DNA from: Ramazzottius varieornatus
Lineage: Eukaryota > Tardigrada > Eutardigrada > Parachela > Ramazzottiidae
Direction of reading: 5' to 3'
Assembly: GCA_001949185.1 (NCBI GenBank)
Contig: BDGG01000012.1
Location: 564,824 to 628,823 of the forward strand
DNA: 64,000 bases
In this document: positions 11,199 to 19,827 of the stretch, one piece after another
Layout of the letters: every line of letters starts with the position of its first letter
Position numbering within the stretch: the first letter of the stretch is position 1
Notes under the pieces: generated by a model
The model's input: only the letters and a program-made list of their open reading frames with translations
Databases searched by the model: none
Told to the model about the DNA's origin: nothing
Program-made: the position numbers and the translations under genes

Positions 11199-12674
11199 TC
11201 AGCACTTCGTACGCTTTTTCCTGACTGTGCGGACCCTCCTTGATTTTATTTTTCTGGGCGCCCTGCGTGTGACCGCTCTGGAAGGTTTGGGTGCCTTGGG
11301 AGGTGCCATAGAGAAATTCCTTTCAAAGATGTCGCCAGCTTCCGCCTGTGAGCGGGATGGACTGACGGAACAGGTTCTCCCAAAGGACACAGGAGACCGA
11401 GAGGGCGAATCGTTCAGGTAGATCGTCGAACTGTCGGAACGGAATACAAGTGCTGGCGAGACACCCAGTCGTGAGCTCGAGGGGTAAGGAGTGAAAGAAC
11501 AGGATGCTAACGAGCAACTGCACGAGGGAGGGCAACAGGGATCTGTACATGTATCGCACTCCAAGGTACCCGATAAACTGTAGAAGGAACCCGATGGTCC
11601 CAAATCGGTCTCACTGGCTTGTACCCTCTTTATTTTGGCCTGAACTCCTACGAAGACGACCAGTACAAACCCAGACTGCATTCGTAAGATAGATGATGTG
11701 AATTGGATTACTCTTAATTACGTGTCTGATGTCATCGCGGTAACCGCGCGATGACGTAAAACGCACGAAATCAAGGGCGAAGTGGCGTTCAAATAGCGCA
11801 CGTTTTTACCGTATTTGGCAGTAGTGTGCGCCACTTGGAAAAACGGTCTCGTTGACGACCCAATTCGTTCTACGAACCAACTCACTCTCTCACTCACAAA
11901 GAAACAAGGTCAGTTCTACCTATTGAAGTACATCATACCCTGGCGTTCGAGCTCTGCCGTTGAGCAATTGTTCCCAGTGGACGCGGGTCTCGCACAAGGT
12001 TTTCCACAAGTACAAGCATCACAGTCGATCTTTCTAGGCCGCCCTCTCTTCTTTCGAATGATTAATATATGCTCGATTTTCTTCTGGACATCCTGCCGAA
12101 AGGCATTTGGATTTCCCTGAATGGAAGAAAAAAAATATGCTTCGGTTAGAAGAGGCAGACGGAAGTTGAACTTCCTCGTGCATAAAGAAAAAACAAAATG
12201 TACCAGCTCGTACTCTTTGCTGCGTTTGGAATTATCGCGAATTTCACAGTCCAGTAAGATTTCATTCTTCTTCTCGCTGCAAAGTTCAACGATCAAACAA
12301 GCCCCGAAGTGCATACAGAAAACGTAGGGCTAATGAGGGTTGAGGGTAGATTCAGTCACCTGTTACCTTGACAAGGGTTCCGTCCTCCGCACGGGAACAG
12401 GTGTACGAGGTGGGCAGAAGTTAGCTGGTGTCGTTCGAGGGTTAACAGGTGTACGATACGGAGATTTGGATCGACAAGGAACTGGAGATACTCGGCTTCG
12501 ACGGCGCATCGGAGGCGGGACAGCTGGAAAAAGTGGTATAGGTATACATTGGCATTCGAAGAACGACATGACGATAATATGAATGCTTTAGTACGGAATG
12601 TCTGGAGTGTCACAGAAGAAGGCGTATATCTTACGTGGAAAAAAGAAGGCCCATGCCTGTCCCAGAAAGTTCAT
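11199..12674 (-). CDS. unknown AT-hook protein with basic C-terminal tail
   Basis: I do not recognise the family. Five exons join in consistent phase: 12674-12635, 12523-12367, 12276-12204, 12116-11939 and 11647-11199, giving 298 residues. An in-frame stop precedes the ATG. The N-terminal third is Pro/Arg-rich (PPVPPPMRRRS, PRTPVPVRRTEP). Next comes an AT-hook-like KKRGRPRK and a CDACTCGKPC cluster, a second Cys run (CDTCTDPCCPPSCSC), a Ser-rich stretch, and a tail with about half Arg/Lys ending RTVRKKRTKC. The composition suggests a nuclear DNA-binding or chromatin protein; that is inference. Using a different end to exon 4, translation could instead stop at 11916. The last intron holds a foldback element. 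An overlapping plus-strand frame is noted among the rejected items. Confidence 0.6.
11727..11760. repeat. short palindrome
   Basis: GATGTCATCGCGG and CCGCGCGATGACGT pair across three bases. It lies just left of foldback element 5 in the last intron of the AT-hook gene. Confidence 0.5.
11775..11870. repeat. foldback element 5, in AT-hook gene intron 4
   Basis: GCGCACGTTTTTACC and GTGTGCGCCACTTGG flank the loop GTATTTGGCAGTA. The left arm has a short insertion splitting GAAGTGGCG from GCGCACG. The right flank continues AAAACGGTCTCGTTGACGAC. Confidence 0.7.
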
Positions 12675-13198
12675 ATCCGCACCATCTCATCCGGCGATAG
12701 AGTATCCACGAGAACACGCACAGAATATCGACCACATTCCGGGTTCGGATGCCAAAGGTGACTCTTACGCCTAGCGAGGATCCCTATAGTAACAAGAAAC
12801 GTTTAGAGCGCCGGCAAGTGAATTGACCTGATCCATGATTGTTAACTTGAGTGGCGCACCTTTCCTCTGATATTGACTGAAAGTGTACGCCACTTGGGAA
12901 AACGATCTCCGCTCAAGTCATTTGCTGACGTTAATATTCCGACCTCAATTTTTGAGTACCACCGGTCTCTTTTACTGCTTTCATCACCAACACGTCGCGG
13001 CTACCACGAAACTAAAAAGGTAAAACACCTCCAACACAGATGAATTCAACGCGCAAAAAATAACCGTCGTCAAATTCGAACTCCACATTCATGATTATGA
13101 ATCTATGGTTTAGATGGAGAAGGTCGAAGAAACATATTTTCGTCGTATCACAGCAAACAGTCTCGACAGAGACTTCCGGTAAAGCGCCACGTTCTTCC
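12675..13198. other. intergenic, upstream of AT-hook gene
   Basis: Apart from the foldback element at 12.81-12.93 kb I see no gene or clear signal. Confidence 0.5.
12810..12932. repeat. foldback element 6, full length
   Basis: Outer arms GCCGGCAAGTGAATTGACCT and AAGTCATTTGCTGACGTTAA, inner stem GAGTGGCGCACC / GTACGCCACTTGG, loop TGATATTGACTG. Total about 125 bp. Confidence 0.8.
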
Positions 13199-13778
13199 CT
13201 ATTTTTTCATTTGGCGCTTTTGGAACTCTTCGACGACTTGTCCTATCCTCGTCACGGCGTCTCTCAGCTTATTGTCGATGTTCTGGTTATACTGGCCGGC
13301 CTTACCCTGCAGGCCTTCCATGAACTTCTGGCTGTCTTTGAAATCGATCCCTTTCTTCCCCATCTCTTGTGTGACTTTGGTGATAACCTCAGATCCTACA
13401 AAACCAGAGTTATATTCACTATATATACGCGATAATCTGTACACATAGCGAGAGCGAAAGTGTAAACCCTTACCGACTCCTTTGCCCCGGAAGAAAGCCG
13501 AAGCAGCCATCTGAGCGGCCCTCCGGAAGAGGTAGGAGTTGGCCAACTAGAAACAAGGCTCATTACGAATTTGCAGGATGGCAGGACGGTTATGGCTCGT
13601 CGGACTAAATACGCAGTCACAGTGCATATAACAGGCAATCCGTGACTTACCTTCGATATAAGCTCCGGGTGGTTCATGAGGTACCTGAAAGTACGGAAAA
13701 CATTCAGACAGTTGTGACCAGAGAAGTACATTCAACGGTATCTTGCACGTCTTACCTGGCGATAGTTCTGATAGGCAT
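13199..13778 (-). CDS. NCBP2AS2: NCBP2AS2-like small protein
   Basis: This is a 108-residue protein in four exons (13778-13756, 13684-13651, 13546-13474, 13395-13199), all GT-AG and in phase. The N-terminal pattern RYLMNHPELISKLANSY then FRRAAQMAAS matches the conserved part of the NCBP2AS2 family, in which a hydrophobic YL-N-PEL--KL segment precedes PIRRAAQ. A lysine-rich C-terminal helix (EEFQKRQMKK) closes the protein. In mammals the gene is arranged head-to-head with NCBP2; I see no NCBP2 next to it here. Function is poorly understood in the family. The assignment rests on the N-terminal motif alone. Confidence 0.75.
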
Positions 13779-14588
13779 TTTCCACAGCGATGCCAATTGA
13801 CTGGAGCTGAAGAGATTACAGGCGTATGTCGGACCGGGAGTCGCAATCGGCGGCTCGAGCGCTAAGGATCCGTCAAGACTGTAAGTTCGAGCTTCCAAAG
13901 TACGACTGCACGGCAAACCAGGATAAGACAGGATTACCCAGAGAGAATACGGAGATCTTCCAGGATTAAATTGATCAGACTGATGCAAGGGTTCCGCGAC
14001 TGCGAAACGGAAGTATAAAGCGGATTGTTTAAGCTGCCGTTGTTATGTGATGGTAAATCAGCAATCAATCGGATGCTTGGCGATGAATGACATCACTGAA
14101 ACACTAAGTGTCACGAGTACAATTATACGCAAAATGGGTGTCAGTTAGGCCAGATGGTAATAGCCAATCAAATTTGCATAGAGTCCAGCTAAACGTTGTT
14201 GTTGGTCACATTCGCACCTGCTGACTATCGCACTGCACAAACTCGTTGTGGTGTGGAACGATCAATCAATCATGCTTCCTGGCAGCATTCAAGCCAATCA
14301 AAAGTGCAAGGCGATAGTCAGCAGCTCGTCCATGGTTTTGATTCTTATGAACTATATCTATACGAAGAGGCAGCGCACTATACCGGCTGCACGACCTTGA
14401 CACGATTAGCCAGCGACATGACTTCAGCGACACGACCTTTTGCCCATCAAACTCCTTCGCTGGTGATCAGCAGCGCATGACACGCCTGCATGCCTCTGAG
14501 AGCGCTTCCGCGCTCTTTGCACTCACGGCTTCGTAACAAATGGACAGATGACCGGACATAGGGAGGAACCAAATGCTATTTTCAGATC
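13779..14588. other. intergenic before the RGG gene
   Basis: No gene is recognised. TTTTCAG at 14580-14586 just before the RGG-gene ATG could be an acceptor, so a 5' untranslated exon may lie here. Confidence 0.4.
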
Positions 14589-15383
14589 ATGAATTTCCCC
14601 TTCAGCATGTTTGGAGGAATGATTGGAGCATATGCTCCTTACCAAATGTCAGGACTGACCACCGGATTTCCTATGGGTTTCCCGCTAGGACACCCGTTTA
14701 GCTTTTCCCTCCGTCCCTCCGCGGGTACGCCTCTGCTGGGAACTCTCGCTCAACCGAGATTCACGGCCGATGAGTGGCTGATCCTACAGGGGATGACAGC
14801 GACCCAACCAGATGTCCCATCCATCAGCCCTGGCGCTCCGGCCATCCAGCCGTCCAGCGTTCGCGTCTCTCAAGCCAGCTCCTACCATGCATCAACGATA
14901 ACCAACAGCCCCGTTGGTACGGGTCGACCGGATGTGAAGACCAACCTGGGGTCGATCGGCCCACCGCGCAAGCCCTTCGATCACCGTCGCCTCGGCAATC
15001 AACCGCCTCAACACTGTAACTCAAACAGAAACCGAGGTCGGGGCAACGGTGGGCGTGGCGGTGCTTATGGCCGCTCTGACGGACGCGGTGGACGTGGCAG
15101 TGGACGTGGCAGTGGACGTGGCAGTGGACGTGATAGTGACGGACAACGAGGAGACTGCCCCCGGAACTGCGGAGGAGGGTGGCCCCCGAAAAGCCATCAG
15201 AACCTGAACCCGCCGAGGCAGGTGGATCAACCTGCCGTCGGTATTACCAGGTTCGGAGGGCGAGCCCAAGTCGGCGAAGAAGACCCTCGCGACGGACAGC
15301 AAAAACCCAACCACACACATGGACCAGCTCGAGCATCAAACCGGGAACGACGGAGCCAGTCGGACATGGAAATGGACAAGTGA
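14589..15383 (+). CDS. RGG-box low-complexity protein
   Basis: This is a single open frame of 264 codons starting with ATG. The N-terminal 60 residues are rich in Gly, Phe and Pro (FGGMIGAYAPYQM, FPMGFPLGHPF). A middle region is rich in Ser, Pro and Gln. Residues about 146-190 form an RGG/RG box (NRGRGNGGRGG, GRGGRGSGRGSGRGSGRDS), encoded in part by a 12-bp tandem repeat. The C-terminus is charged and ends DMEMDK. RGG boxes usually bind RNA and are arginine-methylated; no RRM, KH or helicase domain is present in the frame. I cannot name a family. It may have further exons, so the boundaries are provisional. Confidence 0.55.
   Translation: MNFPFSMFGGMIGAYAPYQMSGLTTGFPMGFPLGHPFSFSLRPSAGTPLLGTLAQPRFTADEWLILQGMTATQPDVPSISPGAPAIQPSSVRVSQASSYHASTITNSPVGTGRPDVKTNLGSIGPPRKPFDHRRLGNQPPQHCNSNRNRGRGNGGRGGAYGRSDGRGGRGSGRGSGRGSGRDSDGQRGDCPRNCGGGWPPKSHQNLNPPRQVDQPAVGITRFGGRAQVGEEDPRDGQQKPNHTHGPARASNRERRSQSDMEMDK
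15091..15138 (+). repeat. 12-bp tandem repeat coding for GRGS
   Basis: GGACGTGGCAGT is repeated four times, the last copy being GGACGTGATAGT. It encodes the GRGS units of the RGG box. Confidence 0.9.
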
Positions 15384-15932
15384 GAACCTGGACGAAGGCG
15401 GAAAGAACGCTCCCTCATTCCTTGTTTGGTAGTTAGCTCTCCCTGCTATGTTTGTGCGAGTTTTCCACTTCCTTTCTGGTGCCTGATCTCGGATTGTAAT
15501 CCATATGTGTCAATCTCTGAAGTTGGTCTTGATCGCTTCCACTTGCCAAAGCTGTTAGTACTGTATTTTTAGGCTTTGTTATCCTCTGACGATCGAGGAA
15601 GCCGTCGATCAGATTGTCGAGGCTCAATAAATCTATCTACAGGAGCGAACGCTGTACAACCGCCAGTCAGCCGTATGACGTCAGTCTGTCACGGGACGAC
15701 GCCTGTGCCAAGGCAGACCGTATATTACACACAGAACGCGTTCGAATTTATCGTTCTGGTATGTTTGACTAACACTGATCGTTTGACTGAGCCCAACTCG
15801 CTCTCAGGCTCGGCCATTTTGGCGTACTTTGTTCGCGCCATGTCTCATCTTTTAGGCCTCAGGTCAACTCTGCCAATACATTAGAATAATCCTGAAGAAC
15901 TGGTCTATAACTAGCTGGAAAACAAGCCAAGA

Positions 15933-17253
15933 TTGTATCTTGCAACCATAGGTTCCCAGGATCGAATTCAATTTGTGCAGTAGAGGTAAGCTGGATATCC
16001 GTCTTCATTTTTTCGACCAATGGGAAGAAAAAAATGGATTCTTCTGCGTGTCTTGATGCAGGTGATAGTACAAGGTTCCTGATGTGTACGAAGAAAGAAT
16101 CGAGCCGATCTGACGGTTGACTACTCTTTAACGACCGGCCGAATTTTGTCGACTGGTGAAGCGTGAAATCCGTCTTACTATATGTTCACGGTGCTCGCTC
16201 GCGCACTCATAACGTAACCTCGAGAATGTAGGTAGTCGTTACTGAAGGAAAGAGTAAAGCCGTCCGAAGTGAACAAAGCCACACTAAACGCATGGTCAGC
16301 TTTGTTCGCGCATGGCAATATCTAAACCAGTCTGTTTCTTGCACGTAGCTGTAAAAATATTCGAAAGTGAACTAGCCGAAAGCTACGAGCGCAAGCAAGA
16401 TACAAGTTCAGAAGGTTCGGGCAGGTGCCGTCAGAGTTTCACGATGCTTGTATTCAGTCCTGGTTTGCCCGCCATGCCATAACGAGAACTCGAATAACAA
16501 CTTCTTGTTCTGGAAATTATGATTTAATCGACTTGTGAATTTTAATGTGTCTACATATTAGAGGGACGGGGATAGTCTTATGTTATCATCAGACATAATA
16601 TGGAAATCCGAAAGGAAAAATTCTGGAGAGATTTGTCAAGAGCTGTTTCCATAATGAAACCTTGCTTATCACTGAAAATATTGCATCTGACTTCTGAAAG
16701 TGCTTGCCAATAATAAACGGACGCGGTTTCGATTGCGTAACTCACGCCTGTTGGACAGAAAAATTCGCGTTTGTTTGGCATTAATATCATACCTTTTTTG
16801 TAATGAGTGCCTATGCAGTATCTGCTTTGGTCTGTCGAACCGAACTTGTCATGCTGAAGCGTTCTGCTCGATCCATTGTGTCGGTATTGCTCATTATCTG
16901 TTGTCGCGTAACGGGTAACATAAAGATGCGCAGTGCTATGGTTGATAAATTTTATTACTTACAGGGAAACTAACCTTACAATACCGTGATCATGATTGTA
17001 AAGCACAGAAGGCTTCACTGAGGCACTATACCGTTTGGAATAGTCGACCGGTCATTAAAGTGTAGTTAACCGTCAGACCGGCTCGGTTCTTTCTGCCTAC
17101 ACCTCAGGAACCATGTATTATCGACCTGCATCAAGACACCCGGAAGAATCTATTTTTTTCTTCCCATTGGTCAAAAAGATGATGATGTATATCGAGCTTA
17201 CCTCTTCTGCACAAATTGAATTCAATCCTGGGAACCTATGCTTGCAAGAAAGG
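15933..17253. mobile_element. 1.3-kb element or fold with about 215-bp inverted arms
   Basis: The segment 15933-16165 matches the reverse complement of about 17040-17253 over more than 200 bp with scattered differences. Paired blocks include ATAGGTTCCCAGGAT / ATCCTGGGAACCTATG, GAATTCAATTTGTGCAG / TGCACAAATTGAATTC, CCAATGGGAAGAAAAAAAT / TTTTTTTCTTCCCATTGG and GATCTGACGGTTGACTAC / GTAGTTAACCGTCAGACC. The 0.87 kb between the arms has no open frame of note. It could be a non-autonomous DNA transposon or an inverted duplication. Confidence 0.7.
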
Positions 17254-17458
17254 GTTTCTGAACTTGGTCGAAAATGTACGAGGTCAGGCTGGAACATGAT
17301 CAAAAAACAGCCTGCCATACTAGGTTCCATTGCGTGAACAGGTGAGAGATTGCATGTGCGTGCCATCGTGCTCGTTGAACGTGTGCATGCGCTTTACGTT
17401 CGATTTGGCCCCCGCAGTGACGTATTGCTCTATCTTTTTCGCGGACTGCCTTTTTCTA

Positions 17459-17578
17459 TACTGTATACTCTCCCGAAATTCAGGTACGTTACTCCATTCA
17501 GAGTGTAAAACTAGAGAAAGAGTTCTCATACGGTAACCATAACAGTGACGTACGTGAATCTCGGGAGAGCATACAGTA
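17459..17578. mobile_element. 120-bp MITE with TACTGTA ends
   Basis: Terminal inverted repeats of about 34 bp begin TACTGTATACTCTCCCGA and, read from the other end, TACTGTATGCTCTCCCGA. The outermost TA may be the target duplication. It is a probable Tc1/mariner-type non-autonomous element. Confidence 0.75.
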
Positions 17579-17587
17579 GCCATATCT

Positions 17588-17802
17588 GAGCAGTGGGCAG
17601 AGTAGATCAGTAAGGCGTGGCCAGATGACGTCATATGGAACGCGGTGTGGACTCAAAGAATATCCGCAGAAGACCAATCAACGCACAGGACCTCCAGTTT
17701 CGACAATTTTTATTGGCCGAATGGAGGCAGTTTTGATTTCGTTCTCGCTCCATACATCTCAAACTAGCCCCGCCTTGCTGATGTCTACTCTGCCCACTGC
17801 TC
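17588..17802. mobile_element. 215-bp MITE with GAGCAGTGGGCAGAGTAG ends
   Basis: GAGCAGTGGGCAGAGTAG at 17588 returns inverted as CTACTCTGCCCACTGCTC ending at 17802. The similarity continues for about 35 bp through ATCAGTAAGGCGTGGC and its partner. It begins ten bases after the preceding MITE. Confidence 0.7.
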
Positions 17803-18151
17803 ATTTTTGAACTTCCGGTTTGCACATCGTCTTTGCCTTCCAGATCCCAACTTCTCTCCAACGACCCCTCTCGCTGAGCTTCAGGTTTCGTTTACCGATT
17901 ACTTGCCTGGATGCATACGCATTGCGGGAGCGTCTGTCACTGATTCTGGTTGCTCCCACCAGCTCGGTATTGATAGGATCTACATCGTCGCCTATCCTCT
18001 TTGAAGCTCTGCCTCTGGCAAGTGACGGCTAATCCTCCCAAGTTCGCAGTGCGGAAAACGAGATGAGGATATCATCTGTGCTTTGTATATGGAAGTTTCC
18101 TAAAGGAAACGTATGGCTAGGGTAAGTTTCGTTCGTCTGGCTAGACAGAAT

Positions 18152-18890
18152 TACACCCTGTCCCAGCCAACTTGCTACCACTCATAATATTGAGTTGTTC
18201 TCGACTCGATTCTTGTCCAATTTCCATAGTATATTTCCTTGGTTCACTATCCTATTTGCTATCTTAGAAAAATTATTGGCCGGAAATCGGTTTACAAAAA
18301 GTCGGAATCCACGCAAAACCAGAAAAGGTGCGAGGTGACAAAACACAACTTTTGGAGTTTTCACGATCATCATTCTCAAAAATTAATTTCTCAGTATGTG
18401 ACTGAGCTCCTGACGTTTTGTTGTTGATAATAGAACTGGGTCTCAGCTACCTAAGAAGGGCTCGGAAACGTGAATCTACCGTTCAGAACCATAGTCAGAA
18501 TTTTCGCCGAAAAACGGTTTTCCCGGCAAACTAGCCAAATTTACCAGGTTTAATTCATTTGCCGAGCTAGTTCGGTATTCCTATGGCTTTTTCCGATCCT
18601 TCCAGACTGCTCAGATAGTTGTAGGCGCAGCTACATCAGATCGGAGATCGCAACTCAAGCACAGGATTCTGTAGACTGCATTTTAGTCGCGGCGACATGT
18701 CTTCCCCACCGGAAGTCATATCAGTCAAATGTTCAAAGCTGTTTCTTGCTGTATCGTATTGAATTATGGCTCATTCGATAGAGCTCAAAAAGTTGTACGA
18801 ACAGTGCAGACTAAGGAACGGAAAAACAGTAAGCTGAGTTTTCCGACGTCGAAGTTCGAGGTGGTAGCAAGTTGGCTGGGACAGGGTGTA
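18152..18890. mobile_element. 739-bp element with perfect 30-bp terminal inverted repeats
   Basis: TACACCCTGTCCCAGCCAAC and ten further bases (through TTGCTACCAC) at 18152-18181 return as an exact reverse complement at 18861-18890. TA at each end may be the target duplication. No transposase frame lies inside. It ends 66 bp before the start codon of the next gene. Confidence 0.8.
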
Positions 18891-18955
18891 AATGGCGGTT
18901 GGAACGGTGGTCCTCCGAACTTCTCTCAAATGTGTTAGATGATCTTTACAATCAC

Positions 18956-19650
18956 ATGTGCGGAGTTCGAGGAAACGGTACTATCTATCTGTGCAGGTCG
19001 ATCGAATGTATGCTCTGATTATAGGAAACATCGCCTGGTACCTCCGCAAGGACAAGGCGCGAAGGCTTCAGAGTTCAAGAGACTGATCCGCGAGTATGAA
19101 AACATGAAGATTCTAGCGAAGCCTTACTTAACAGAGGTAACTACTAAGTTGATTAGTTCTTAGTTGATTATTGTCTTTCCCACAAATTTTTTTTTGATAT
19201 TCACCTTGTATGTTTTTAGGCCGAAGAGAGCTGCCAGCCGGACTGGAGCACAGCTCAGAAGCAACTGGCCAGACATGAGGCTATGCGGCTCAATATGAAG
19301 GACATGAGGCATCAGACGATGGAAGACCATTTCTTTTACCTCACCAGAGGTAAAAGATTTGTATGACGAACGATTATTCTTTAGTTTTCCGATCTAATTA
19401 TTTGTGAATACGGCTGTGGTCCCTCAGTTTGACCGTAGTGTTCGTCAGTGTAAGTTTTGTTCGTAAGACTTTTGACTCTTCCCTCTGTACATTTCATCTC
19501 ATGACTGGAAATAACTGCGGCTTCTCGAAACGGATACTAGATCGACATCATGCAGGTTTCCGAGTGGGCCGCCAACCGCAGTTCTCTAAAAACACGACAC
19601 CAGTGTCACTGCTGAAGAATATAAAATCAAACCCAGAAATACTTGAGTGA
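18956..19650 (+). CDS. unknown 125-residue protein
   Basis: I do not recognise it. Four exons (18956-18996, 19025-19136, 19220-19349, 19556-19650) join in phase to 125 residues. The first intron would be only 28 bp, below the roughly 60-bp minimum seen elsewhere, so the first exon (MCGVRGNGTIYLC) is doubtful and the true start may be elsewhere. The remaining frame, from KHRLVPPQGQGAKASEF to the stop, is helical and charged (REYENMKILAKPYL, QKQLARHEAMRLNMKDM) and ends FRVGRQPQFSKN then SNPEILE. No signal peptide, membrane segment or known motif is seen. The 739-bp transposon-like element sits directly upstream. Confidence 0.5.
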
Positions 19651-19827
19651 TTTAGATAAATTAAAAGCCATCAAGTCATGGTTTCATGAATGATCCGCAC
19701 TGAAAACTTTTTCCGCTGTTCGAGTCAGCTCAGGGTCCTGCCTAGAAAAAACGTTGTTCCAACATTACTATTACGTGACGGACAAAGCCTGAAACATCCG
19801 TTAAAATCTATAAAAATCACGTGGCGC

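Larger units (their letters stand above)
15384..18955. other. gene-poor stretch full of inverted-repeat elements
   Basis: No coding exon could be supported in these 3.5 kb. Four inverted-repeat elements listed separately fill much of it: a 1.3-kb inverted repeat, two adjacent short elements at 17.46-17.80 kb, and a 739-bp element at 18.15-18.89 kb. None contains a recognisable transposase frame. Confidence 0.5.

Noticed and set aside
11815-12120. 101-codon plus frame starting MAVVCATWKN
   Set aside because: Its start is the right arm of foldback element 5 read as protein; the same CATWKN reading occurs at other copies of the repeat.
12199-12761. Plus-strand frame starting MYQLVLFAAFGIIANFTVQ with a following open stretch of about 130 codons, as a secreted protein
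   Set aside because: The first part looks like a signal peptide, but it lies antisense to exon 3 of the AT-hook gene. That gene needs five in-phase exons and explains the same DNA better; the plus frame has no convincing acceptor and no motif.
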